A stretch of DNA of 64,000 nucleotides from Candidatus Thiodiazotropha sp. (GTDB lineage Bacteria > Pseudomonadota > Gammaproteobacteria > Chromatiales > Chromatiaceae): contig JAIVEQ010000005.1 in NCBI GenBank assembly GCA_023838465.1, positions 1-64,000 of the forward strand, in the 5' to 3' direction. Every line of letters begins with the position of its first letter. The stretch's first letter is position 1. The position numbers were made by a program, and so were the translations under genes. The notes under the pieces were generated by a model. That model made no database searches. It saw only the letters and a list, made by a program, of their open reading frames with translations, and was not told the DNA's origin. Below are positions 37,553 to 45,868 of this stretch, in pieces.

Positions 37553-38686
37553 ATGGCTGAGAACGACAACGGTCAGGAAAAAACAGAACAACCCTCGTCA
37601 AAACGACTCCTTGATGCGAAGCGCAAAGGACAAGTGCCTCGCTCCAAAGAGTTGAATAGTATGGCGGTGACCATGATGGGTGTGGTTGCATTGGTAATGA
37701 TGAGTCATACCATCGGCAGTAGCTTGTCAGATATGATGAGCCAGAGCTTTGTTCTGACCCGGGAACAGATCTTCAATACCCATACCATGGGGATGCAACT
37801 GGGAGTAGGGCTAGGCCAGGTTTTGCTGGCTCTTATACCTTTCTTTCTAATCGTAATCTTTGCAGCAATCATCAGCTCGGTGGCCTTGGGTGGCTTCTCT
37901 ATCAGTGCTGAGGCAATGACACCAAAACTAAGCAAGCTGAGTCCATTGAAGGGTATGAAGCGTATCTTCTCCCCGCGTGGTTTGGTTGAAATGCTGAAGG
38001 CGATGGCAAAGTTTATTTTTATTGGTGGAATCACAGCCCTTTTGTTATGGACTTCTATGGGGAAGTTTCTCGCACTACACGGGATGGAGATCGCCCAGGC
38101 ACTTGAGCATTTGAATGGCATGATCGGTGGGTCGGTGATCTTGATGACCGCGACACTGATTCTGATAGCGGCCATCGATGTGCCGTTCCAGCTTTGGGAT
38201 CACAAGCGTCAGCTGAAGATGACTCGCCAGGAAGTACGAGACGAGATGAAGGAGACCGATGGCAAACCGGAAGTAAAGAGCCGTATTCGCCAACTGCAGC
38301 GTGAGATGGCGCAGAAACGCATGATGCAAGAAGTGCCCAAGGCCGATGTTATTGTCACAAATCCGACCCACTTCGCTGTTGCACTGAAATATGACCCGCA
38401 AAAAATGCATGCGCCAAAACTATTGGCTAAGGGTGCTGACCTGGTTGCCATGAATATCCGAAAAGTAGGTAGCGAGGCCAAAGTACCGGTTGTTGAGTCT
38501 CCAATGCTTGCAAGGGCGATCTACTTCCATACTGAACTGAACACGTTTATTCCCGCTGGACTTTACCTCGCAGTAGCCCGTCTGTTGGCTTATGTCTTTC
38601 AACTCCGCGCTTACCGGACTGAGGGTGGAGAGTATCCTGAGCTGCCGGATGATTTGGCGGTTCCGGAGGAGTATCAGCATGTTTAA
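37553..38686 (+). CDS. flhB: flagellar export switch protein FlhB
   Basis: A 377-residue membrane protein with the N-terminal QEKTEQPSSKRLLDAKRKGQV block, four membrane helices and a cytoplasmic domain with the autocleavage site NPTH (in VTNPTHFAVALKY, about residue 266). It controls substrate switching during hook/filament export. Its TAA stop lies inside the start of the AT-rich repeat at 38683, so the last residues may have been altered by that insertion. Confidence 0.95.
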   Translation: MAENDNGQEKTEQPSSKRLLDAKRKGQVPRSKELNSMAVTMMGVVALVMMSHTIGSSLSDMMSQSFVLTREQIFNTHTMGMQLGVGLGQVLLALIPFFLIVIFAAIISSVALGGFSISAEAMTPKLSKLSPLKGMKRIFSPRGLVEMLKAMAKFIFIGGITALLLWTSMGKFLALHGMEIAQALEHLNGMIGGSVILMTATLILIAAIDVPFQLWDHKRQLKMTRQEVRDEMKETDGKPEVKSRIRQLQREMAQKRMMQEVPKADVIVTNPTHFAVALKYDPQKMHAPKLLAKGADLVAMNIRKVGSEAKVPVVESPMLARAIYFHTELNTFIPAGLYLAVARLLAYVFQLRAYRTEGGEYPELPDDLAVPEEYQHV

Positions 38687-38815
38687 TTTTGAGTTTTGAA
38701 TTATGAATTTTGAATTGATGAATTCGCTTTGCTCATGCATTTTTCCAGTAACTAATAGATTGTGCGCGAAGTGCACTCCTTTAATTCAACATTCAACATT
38801 CAACATTCAAAATTA
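38683..38815. repeat. AT-rich MITE-like repeat between flhB and flhA
   Basis: About 133 bases with ends TTTTGAATTATGAATTTTGA-like on the left and TTCAACATTCAAAATTA-like on the right, roughly inverted. The interior contains TTGTGCGCGAAGTGCAC. It is related in ends and interior to the repeat at 11649-11753. It supplies the flhB stop codon, and the open frame of flhA extends back into it. Confidence 0.65.
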
Positions 38816-38830
38816 CAACAAGGTGTAACA

Positions 38831-40918
38831 ATGAATGCCACAGCAATTCTCAACAATGTAAAGCAAGTAGGAGCACGTGGCCTAGGTGCGCCGCTGGTGT
38901 TGATGATGCTGTTGACGATGGTGGTGATTCCGCTACCGCCGATCGCATTGGATATGTTTTTCACCTTCAACATCACACTCTCTCTGGTTGTAATGTTGGT
39001 TGTTGTCTATACTCGTCAGCCCCTCGAATTTTCTGTTTTCCCCAGTTTGTTGCTAATCGCAACCCTATTGCGTCTTGCACTCAATGTGGCCTCTACCCGT
39101 GTGGTGTTACTGGAAGGTCATACCGGTGGGGATGCGGCCGGTAAGGTGATTGAAGCATTTGGCGCCTTTGTTATCGGGGGTAACTATGCTGTGGGCCTGG
39201 TGGTTTTTCTCATCCTGGTGATCATTAATTTCGTGGTGGTAACCAAGGGTGCGGGACGGGTTTCTGAAGTCAGTGCCCGCTTTACATTGGATGCGATGCC
39301 GGGTAAGCAGATGGCTATCGATGCCGATCTCAACTCGGGTCTCATCGATCAGGATGAGGCACGGACCCGGCGTGAAGAGGTCTCCCGTGAAGCGGATTTC
39401 TATGGTGCTATGGATGGTGCAAGCAAATTTGTCCGTGGCGATGCCATCGCAGGTATTCTGATTCTCTTCATCAATATCATCGGTGGTCTCTCGATTGGCA
39501 TGGCTCAGCACAATCTCGATTTTTCGACCGCATTGCAGAACTATGTGCTGTTAACCATCGGCGACGGTTTGGTCGCACAGATTCCATCTTTACTCCTCTC
39601 CACATCCGCAGCGATCATCGTCACCCGGGTAGCCAGTACACAGGATGTAGGTGGGCAGATAATCAGCCAACTATTCACCAGTCCCAGAGCGTTGGCAGTC
39701 GCTGCAGCGGTACTGTTTCTGATGGGTATTGTTCCCGGTATGCCCAACTTCGCCTTTCTCACACTGGCAGCGGCAGCGGCAGCAGGGGCCTGGATGATCT
39801 GGCAACGGCAAATGAAACCGGCTGAAGCACCGGTCATCGAAGAACTGACGGAACAGCCGGAACAGCGCGATCTGAGTTGGGAAGATGTTCAGCCGGTTGA
39901 TCTTATCGGGCTTGAGGTGGGGTATCGTTTGATTCCACTGGTGGATCGAAATCAGGGTGGGCAGCTGATGAACCGTATTAAAGGTGTCAGACGTAAGCTT
40001 TCACAAGAGTTAGGGTTTCTTATTCCTTCGGTTCATATTCGTGACAATCTGGATCTGAGTCCAAACAGCTATAGGATTTCAGTCAACGGTGTTGCCATGG
40101 CGCAAGCGGATATTTTTCCTGACCGAGAATTGGCAATCAACCCGGGGCAGGTGTTTGGTGAGCTACAGGGAGCGGCTACGAAGGATCCGACCTTCGGCCT
40201 TGATGCTGTGTGGATCGATCCTGAGCAGAAGGATCATGCACAGACATTGGGCTACACAGTGGTGGATGCCAGTACCGTTGTGGCGACCCACCTGAGTGAG
40301 ATGTTGCAAACCCAATCCAACGAACTTTTAGGGCATGAGGAGACACAGCAGCTGTTCGATATGCTGGCCAAAAGTGCACCGAAACTGGTTGAAGATCTGG
40401 TACCCAAGGCTCTCTCATTAAGCGTAGTGACAAAGATACTGCAGAACCTGTTGGCTGAACATGTACCGGTCCGTGATTTTCGTACCATCGCCGAAACCCT
40501 GGCGGAGCAGGCTCACAGGACCCAAGATCCTGGAGCACTGACAGCATCAGTCAGGGTTGCTCTCTCCCGGGGGATTGTGCAGCAACTGATCGGAACCACT
40601 GAAGAGATTCCTGTGGCGGTGCTTGATCCGACACTGGAGCAGTTATTACAAAGAACCTTACAGGCTTCGGAAGAGGGTCAGGCGGGTTTTGAACCGGGAC
40701 TGGCAGAGCGACTACAGAATGCGCTGGCTGAGACCAGTACTGCGATGGAAGCCCAGGGACAAGAGAGTGTACTCCTGGTAGCGGCGCCCATCAGACCCTG
40801 GATGGCCAGATTCGCAAAACATGCAGCACCGGGTATGCACATCCTCTCCTATAACGAAATACCGGATAATCGTCAGATCAAAGTGATTTCTACGATTGGT
40901 AACAATGCTGGCGACTAG
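38831..40918 (+). CDS. flhA: flagellar export gate protein FlhA
   Basis: A 695-residue protein with eight membrane helices in the first half, the conserved cytoplasmic FHIPEP-type region (ARFTLDAMPGKQMAIDADLNSG, about residue 147) and a large cytoplasmic ring domain. ATG 38831 follows AAGGTG and opens with the usual hydrophilic leader. The upstream frame to 38762 is repeat sequence and is rejected as coding. Confidence 0.95.
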   Translation: MNATAILNNVKQVGARGLGAPLVLMMLLTMVVIPLPPIALDMFFTFNITLSLVVMLVVVYTRQPLEFSVFPSLLLIATLLRLALNVASTRVVLLEGHTGGDAAGKVIEAFGAFVIGGNYAVGLVVFLILVIINFVVVTKGAGRVSEVSARFTLDAMPGKQMAIDADLNSGLIDQDEARTRREEVSREADFYGAMDGASKFVRGDAIAGILILFINIIGGLSIGMAQHNLDFSTALQNYVLLTIGDGLVAQIPSLLLSTSAAIIVTRVASTQDVGGQIISQLFTSPRALAVAAAVLFLMGIVPGMPNFAFLTLAAAAAAGAWMIWQRQMKPAEAPVIEELTEQPEQRDLSWEDVQPVDLIGLEVGYRLIPLVDRNQGGQLMNRIKGVRRKLSQELGFLIPSVHIRDNLDLSPNSYRISVNGVAMAQADIFPDRELAINPGQVFGELQGAATKDPTFGLDAVWIDPEQKDHAQTLGYTVVDASTVVATHLSEMLQTQSNELLGHEETQQLFDMLAKSAPKLVEDLVPKALSLSVVTKILQNLLAEHVPVRDFRTIAETLAEQAHRTQDPGALTASVRVALSRGIVQQLIGTTEEIPVAVLDPTLEQLLQRTLQASEEGQAGFEPGLAERLQNALAETSTAMEAQGQESVLLVAAPIRPWMARFAKHAAPGMHILSYNEIPDNRQIKVISTIGNNAGD

Positions 40919-41526
40919 AAAGTGACTGTTCAGAAACAAATATCTTTTTCTGATTATCCACCCTACTCAGCCACCGGATCTCTGAGCTGAAAATAGGGGA
41001 TCAAACCTATCAGCCCCATTACCTATAGGCCACTGATGCCAATGCCGCTTAACTTAACCGCTGAAGACGAAAATACGCGACCTTATTCAGCCGTGATTGG
41101 TGGGGCAGAGGGCCACACCCTACACCTCGAAATAGACCCTAGGGTGGGGTCCTGCTCCTCCATCATTTGATGAACAAGATAAAGATTATTCGGGCTTGGT
41201 GGTTAAGTTGTAGATAGTCTTACCAGACGATAGGTATAAAACCTGGGCGCAGGTCAATGACATTTATTCCGGGCAGTAGTGGGCATGCACCGGAATGACG
41301 GGCACTGCTGACGCAGAACTCAAGTTCTGAAACTTGAGTAAAGATTTCGTGGCAATCTCTCTATCCTCAATGTGTCTCTTACGCCGGAACCTTGGCGGAG
41401 TAGATGTCGGGAGTCAAGAGACCGGCGTTTTGACAACCACTGTCAGGATTGTGCCATCTCTTTGTGTTTGTCTGCAACTTATTGTAAATGCAGAATAAAA
41501 TACATTCTCAATACGAATTTCAAGAT
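40919..41526. other. long spacer with palindromes between flhA and flhF
   Basis: No convincing gene is present. Contents include a REP-like segment near 41272-41302 (CCGGGCAGTAG...GCACCGGAATGAC), related to the hairpin at 16502-16529. A 9-bp perfect inverted repeat ACTCAAGTT-CTGA-AACTTGAGT lies at 41318-41339. A GGGTGGGG-rich part near 41090-41155 has the partly inverted ends CACCCTAC and TAGGGTGGGG. The flhF promoter lies at its right edge. Confidence 0.5.
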
Positions 41527-41542
41527 TGGAACGGTTATTGCA
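41527..41542 (+). promoter_or_regulatory. sigma54-type promoter before flhF
   Basis: TGGAACGGTTATTGCA has GG and GC separated by 10 bases and differs from TGGCACG-N4-TTGCA only at the fourth base. It lies about 146 bases before flhF and would drive flhF-flhG-fliA, as RpoN does in other polar flagellates. Confidence 0.6.
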
Positions 41543-41687
41543 AAGTATGTTTCAGACCTCTGAAGGGGGCGACAGGCTTAGGCGTAGAGCTGGTTGAGAC
41601 CAGCAAAGTAACACCAAAGCCGGAGAGTGGACATGAAGGCTGATAGGCGCTAGCTCAATCCTGAGTGATCGCCGGGGATCGTGGACT

Positions 41688-42974
41688 ATGAAGATACGAC
41701 GTTTTTTTGCCTCTGATATGCGACAGGCGCTACGCCATGTGCGTGAGGCCCTGGGTGCGGACGCCGTGATACTCTCCAATAAGAGTGTACAGGGTGGGGT
41801 CGAATTGGTGGCGGCAGTGGACTACGATGAGTCTGCCTTTAACAGCACACAGCCCACCTCCATTGAAAATCAATTTCAGTCTCCGTCAGATAATAGGTCA
41901 ACCCGTTCACCTGCAACCAAAGCACCCTATGCAACGATGCAGGATGCTGTCGATGAGTTACCTAAACCAACCCCTGGTCATACCCAACCCAAGCCAGATC
42001 AGAGACCGGATCAACCTCGAGTAGAGTGGAGTCAAGACCCGGTTCTGAGAGAGATGCGCTGGGAGATGCAGGCACTGCGTCGCATGATGGAGAATGAACT
42101 TTCCGAGCTTACTTGGCGAGACCTTGGCCATCGTCGTCCACAGACTCAAGATCTCATGCGTCGCCTGATGGGATTGGGATTGGATGCGAGTCACTGCAAA
42201 GAGCTGGCCTACCGGGTAGAAGATGCAGAAACCCCGGAGCAGGCCTGGCGTCAGGCAGTGGCTCAGCTAGTCAATGAAATCCCTACTGTAAAAAAGGATC
42301 TTCTCGATCAAGGTGGAATTCTGGCTTTAGTCGGACCGACCGGTGTCGGCAAGACCACAACAATTGCCAAATTAGCCGCCAGATTTTGCCTGCGTCATGG
42401 CAACCGTCATCTGGCGCTAATTTCTGCAGACAGTTATCGCATCGGTGCTCAAGAACAACTTCAAAATTATGGACGCATCCTGGATGTACCGGTTCGCAGC
42501 GTCACAAACCCGGAAGAGCTCAGTAACGCGCTGCATGCCTTTGCCGAAAAGCGGCTGGTACTTATCGATACAGCTGGGATGGGTCAGAGAGATCTCAAAC
42601 TGACCGAACGCTTGGCGCTGTTAAACAACGGCAACCACCCGGTGAAATCACTACTGACACTCTCTGCTACCACCCAACGCTCTGCATTGAGTCATGCGAT
42701 CCGTTCTTTCGGCATCGTACAACCGATTGGTGTCATCTTGACCAAGATGGATGAAACCGCTTCTCTTGGTGGCGTCATTTCTTCTCTTTTAGATGCGAGA
42801 CTTCCCCTGGCATTCGTTACCGATGGTCAACGGGTTCCGGAGGATATCCAGATAGCCAATGCCGATACGCTGGTCAGGCAGGCTGTGGACATGACAGAGT
42901 CAATGGAGGGAGGGCACGATGAGGAGTACCTGGCAATGGCCTTCGGAGGAATGAGTGAACATGCACATGTCTGA
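41688..42974 (+). CDS. flhF: flagellar biosynthesis GTPase FlhF
   Basis: A 428-residue SRP-type GTPase. The N-terminal basic region MKIRRFFASDMRQALRHVREALG is followed by a variable Pro/Gln-rich linker. The NG domain carries G1 LVGPTGVGKTTTIAKLAARF (near 211) and G3 IDTAGMGQRD (near 290). It sets polar flagellum position and number together with FlhG. Its 3' end overlaps flhG. Confidence 0.93.
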   Translation: MKIRRFFASDMRQALRHVREALGADAVILSNKSVQGGVELVAAVDYDESAFNSTQPTSIENQFQSPSDNRSTRSPATKAPYATMQDAVDELPKPTPGHTQPKPDQRPDQPRVEWSQDPVLREMRWEMQALRRMMENELSELTWRDLGHRRPQTQDLMRRLMGLGLDASHCKELAYRVEDAETPEQAWRQAVAQLVNEIPTVKKDLLDQGGILALVGPTGVGKTTTIAKLAARFCLRHGNRHLALISADSYRIGAQEQLQNYGRILDVPVRSVTNPEELSNALHAFAEKRLVLIDTAGMGQRDLKLTERLALLNNGNHPVKSLLTLSATTQRSALSHAIRSFGIVQPIGVILTKMDETASLGGVISSLLDARLPLAFVTDGQRVPEDIQIANADTLVRQAVDMTESMEGGHDEEYLAMAFGGMSEHAHV

Positions 42975-43842
42975 ACAGATCGAAGATCAGGCGACAGGAC
43001 TGCGAAGAATGGTCAATCCCGAACCGGTTAGAGTGATCGCAGTAACGGGTGGAAAAGGGGGTGTCGGCAAAACCAATATCTCGGCAAATTTGGGGGTCTC
43101 TTTGGCAGAGCTTGGACGTCGGGTGATATTGCTGGATGCCGATTTGGGTCTGGCTAATCTGGATGTGGTTCTCGGCATGCATGCTGAACGTAACTTGTCC
43201 CATGTCATGCGGGGTGAGTGCTCATTGGAAGAGGTCATGGTAACCGGGCCAAAAGGGTTGAAAGTAATACCCGGCGCCTCGGGCATCCAACACATGGCTG
43301 AGATGAGCCCGGCTGAAAATGCAGGTTTGATCCATGCTTTCAGCGAAGTGGCCAACGACGTGGATGTGTTGTTGATCGATACGGCTGCCGGTATCTCTGA
43401 CCTGGTGATCAGTTTCAGTCGAGCAGCACAGGAACAGATTGTAGTCGTATGTGACGAACCGGCTTCAATCACCGATGCCTACGCCATTATTAAGCTACTC
43501 AACCGCGAGCATGGGGTCAGCCGATTCCGTATACTCGCCAACATGGTCAAGAGCGTGCAAGAGGGGCGCGATCTGTACAACAAGATGTGCCGGGTAACCG
43601 ATCAGTACCTGGATGTAATGCTGAACTACATGGGCAGCATTCCATACGACGAACAACTCCGCAAAGCAGTCAGAAGTCAGAAACCGGTTGTCGAGGCCTA
43701 TCCGCGTTCTCGCGTGTCACAGGCATTCAAGAATTTGGCCAAGAAGGCCGATAACTGGCCTATACCCTCTGGCGTGAGTGGCGATTTGCAGTTTTTCGTT
43801 GAACGTTTGATCCAATATTCAAGCCATTACGGGGAGGTGTGA
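42961..43842 (+). CDS. flhG: MinD-like ATPase FlhG (FleN)
   Basis: A 293-residue ATPase with deviant Walker A TGGKGGVGKTN, switch region DADLGLANLDVVLG and IDTAAGIS. FlhG/FleN limits flagellar number and antagonises FleQ-type regulators. The ATG at 42961 has GGAGGA at a good distance; in-frame alternatives are GTG 42955 and ATG 42967. It overlaps the end of flhF. Confidence 0.92.
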   Translation: MHMSEQIEDQATGLRRMVNPEPVRVIAVTGGKGGVGKTNISANLGVSLAELGRRVILLDADLGLANLDVVLGMHAERNLSHVMRGECSLEEVMVTGPKGLKVIPGASGIQHMAEMSPAENAGLIHAFSEVANDVDVLLIDTAAGISDLVISFSRAAQEQIVVVCDEPASITDAYAIIKLLNREHGVSRFRILANMVKSVQEGRDLYNKMCRVTDQYLDVMLNYMGSIPYDEQLRKAVRSQKPVVEAYPRSRVSQAFKNLAKKADNWPIPSGVSGDLQFFVERLIQYSSHYGEV

Positions 43843-43844
43843 CG

Positions 43845-44591
43845 GTGAGCGGCTTAGCAACATACACCGCCATGCAGCAACAGCAGAACTTTGATGATCT
43901 GGTGGATCAGCATGCCGGACTGGTAAAAAGGATTGCCTATCACTTAATGAACCGGTTGCCACCTAATGTGCAAGCGGATGATCTGATTCAGGCAGGGATG
44001 TTGGGTCTGCTGGAAGCGAGTAGAAATTACGATCCAACCCAGGGTGCCAGTTTTGAGACTTATGCAGGTATCCGCATTAGAGGCGCCATGCTGGATGAGA
44101 TACGACGCAGCGATTGGACGCCGCGTTCGGTTCATCGCAAGGCACGGATGGTTGCAGAAGCGATGCGGACCATTGAAAACAACGCGGGCCGGGATGCCCG
44201 GGATGTTGAAGTGGCCGATGCATTGGATATGAGTCTGGAGGATTATCATCAGATCCTGCGTGATTCGACTGGCTGTCGTATCTTCAGTCTTGACGAATTG
44301 ACTGCAGTGAGTGAGGGCTTTCCGGCTGCCCGGGAAGGTCCGATGGACAGCCCTTTTGAAGGGTTACAAAAGGATGCTTTCAAGAAAGCATTAGCAGCGG
44401 CAATTGCTGGTCTACCCGAACGGGAGCGACTGGTTATTGCCATGTATTACGACGATGAGATGAATCTGAGGGAGATCGGACATGTACTGGGTGTCAGTGA
44501 ATCCCGAGTCTGTCAGATTCACAGCCAGGCAACACTACGTTTGCGTTCGCGTCTTACGGATTGGCTCTCATTGATACATGACGAAGAGTAA
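43845..44591 (+). CDS. fliA: flagellar sigma factor FliA (sigma28)
   Basis: A 248-residue sigma factor with region 2 (LVKRIAYHLMNRLPPNVQADDLIQAGMLGLLEA), region 3 and region 4 HTH (NLREIGHVLGVSESRVCQIHSQA). It transcribes late flagellar and chemotaxis genes. A GTG at 43845 is preferred because the GGGGAGG site is then well spaced; a GTG at 43839 is too close to it. Confidence 0.93.
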   Translation: MSGLATYTAMQQQQNFDDLVDQHAGLVKRIAYHLMNRLPPNVQADDLIQAGMLGLLEASRNYDPTQGASFETYAGIRIRGAMLDEIRRSDWTPRSVHRKARMVAEAMRTIENNAGRDARDVEVADALDMSLEDYHQILRDSTGCRIFSLDELTAVSEGFPAAREGPMDSPFEGLQKDAFKKALAAAIAGLPERERLVIAMYYDDEMNLREIGHVLGVSESRVCQIHSQATLRLRSRLTDWLSLIHDEE

Positions 44592-44650
44592 CGGTTGGCC
44601 TGTGATCGGTTGGTTGAAATCAGCTAACAGAAATCAGGAGGGAGGTAGCA

Positions 44651-45034
44651 TTGGATAAGAACATGAAGATCCTTATTGTGGATGATTTTTCCACCATGCG
44701 GCGCATTATCAAGAATCTGTTGCGTGATCTTGGGTTCAACAATACCCAGGAAGCAGATGATGGGCTCACAGCACTCCCCATGTTGCAGGGTGGGAGCTTC
44801 GATTTTCTGGTCTCGGACTGGAACATGCCAGGAATGACCGGTATCGATCTGCTGAAGGCGGTCAGAGCCGATGAGAAATTGGCTTCACTGCCGGTGTTAC
44901 TGGTTACTGCGGAGTCCAAACGTGAGCAGATTATCGAGGCAGCGCAGGCCGGTGTGAACGGTTATGTAGTCAAGCCTTTTACTGCCACTACCCTGGAAGA
45001 GAAGATCAGTAAGATTTTCGAACGTGTGGGTTAA
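44651..45034 (+). CDS. cheY: chemotaxis response regulator CheY
   Basis: A 127-residue single receiver domain. It has the acidic pair in VDDFSTMRR, phospho-acceptor Asp in [12 protein letters not shown] (near 57), a Thr/Ser switch in LLVTAESK, and Lys in VVKPFTATT. CheY-P binds FliM. The start is TTG, preceded by a strong GGAGGGAGG. Confidence 0.95.
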   Translation: MDKNMKILIVDDFSTMRRIIKNLLRDLGFNNTQEADDGLTALPMLQGGSFDFLVSDWNMPGMTGIDLLKAVRADEKLASLPVLLVTAESKREQIIEAAQAGVNGYVVKPFTATTLEEKISKIFERVG

Positions 45035-45059
45035 TACTATACAGTGCCAGGAGTAGAAG

Positions 45060-45797
45060 ATGGGGCAACAACAAGATAACCAACAACAACTCGAGATTGC
45101 CAAGGCCCTTGTTTCCAGCCTGGAAGCCGGTGACGATGCAGAATCAGAACGATTGATCTCATCATTGGTGCCGAAGCAGAAGAGCGATGACCTGTTTATT
45201 GAGGTCGGCCGTCTTACCCGTGAATTACACGATGCGATAAACGGTTTTCTGCTCGATGCCAAGATCTCCGATATGACAAACGTAGAGATACCGGATGCCA
45301 AGGAGAGGCTCACCTATGTCATCACCATGACAGAGCAGTCGGCAGACCGAACACTCACGGCAGTTGAACAAAGCCTGCCACTGGTGGAACAGATCGAAAA
45401 GCAGTCCGCCGAGCTTGCCGAACAGTGGGACAACCTGCGTTCACGACTGCTCAACAAAGAAGATTTCAAGGGTTTGAGCGATGCCCTCTCCAGCTTTCTG
45501 AAAAAGAGTGAGACAGATGCTGCTGCACTGCATAAAAATCTATCCGAAGTGCTCATGGCTCAAGACTTTCAAGATCTCACCGGCCAGATAATACGCAAGG
45601 TCATCACCCTGGTGCATGACGTGGAAGAGAAACTGGTTATGCTGGTACGCATTACTGGTAGCAAAATGGACGATACCAACCAGAAAAAAGACGATCCTCA
45701 TGAATTGTCCGGACCGGCAATTCCAGGTCTGGATCAGGGGGATCAAGTGACCAATCAGGATGATGTGGATGATCTGCTTTCCAGCCTTGGATTTTAG
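45060..45797 (+). CDS. cheZ: CheY-P phosphatase CheZ
   Basis: A 245-residue helical protein with the catalytic-Gln region MAQDFQDLTGQIIRKVI (near 163-179). The C-terminal CheY-docking peptide ends QDDVDDLLSSLGF. It dephosphorylates CheY-P. It lies 25 bases after cheY. Confidence 0.93.
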   Translation: MGQQQDNQQQLEIAKALVSSLEAGDDAESERLISSLVPKQKSDDLFIEVGRLTRELHDAINGFLLDAKISDMTNVEIPDAKERLTYVITMTEQSADRTLTAVEQSLPLVEQIEKQSAELAEQWDNLRSRLLNKEDFKGLSDALSSFLKKSETDAAALHKNLSEVLMAQDFQDLTGQIIRKVITLVHDVEEKLVMLVRITGSKMDDTNQKKDDPHELSGPAIPGLDQGDQVTNQDDVDDLLSSLGF

Positions 45798-45868
45798 TTA
45801 TTCGAGTAAAGACCGATATAGTTTTCAGTAACAATCGGCAAAGTTCGGTGAACTACCGGGAGCAATAG

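Noticed and set aside
41318..41339. ACTCAAGTT/AACTTGAGT palindrome as an operator for flhF
   Set aside because: It is about 190 bases upstream of the promoter-like site inside a repeat-rich spacer, so a regulatory role is not supported over a repeat fragment.
41372..41563. Plus-strand frame of 63 codons before flhF
   Set aside because: It overlaps the sigma54-type promoter and is rich in repeat-like sequence, with no ribosome site or domain.
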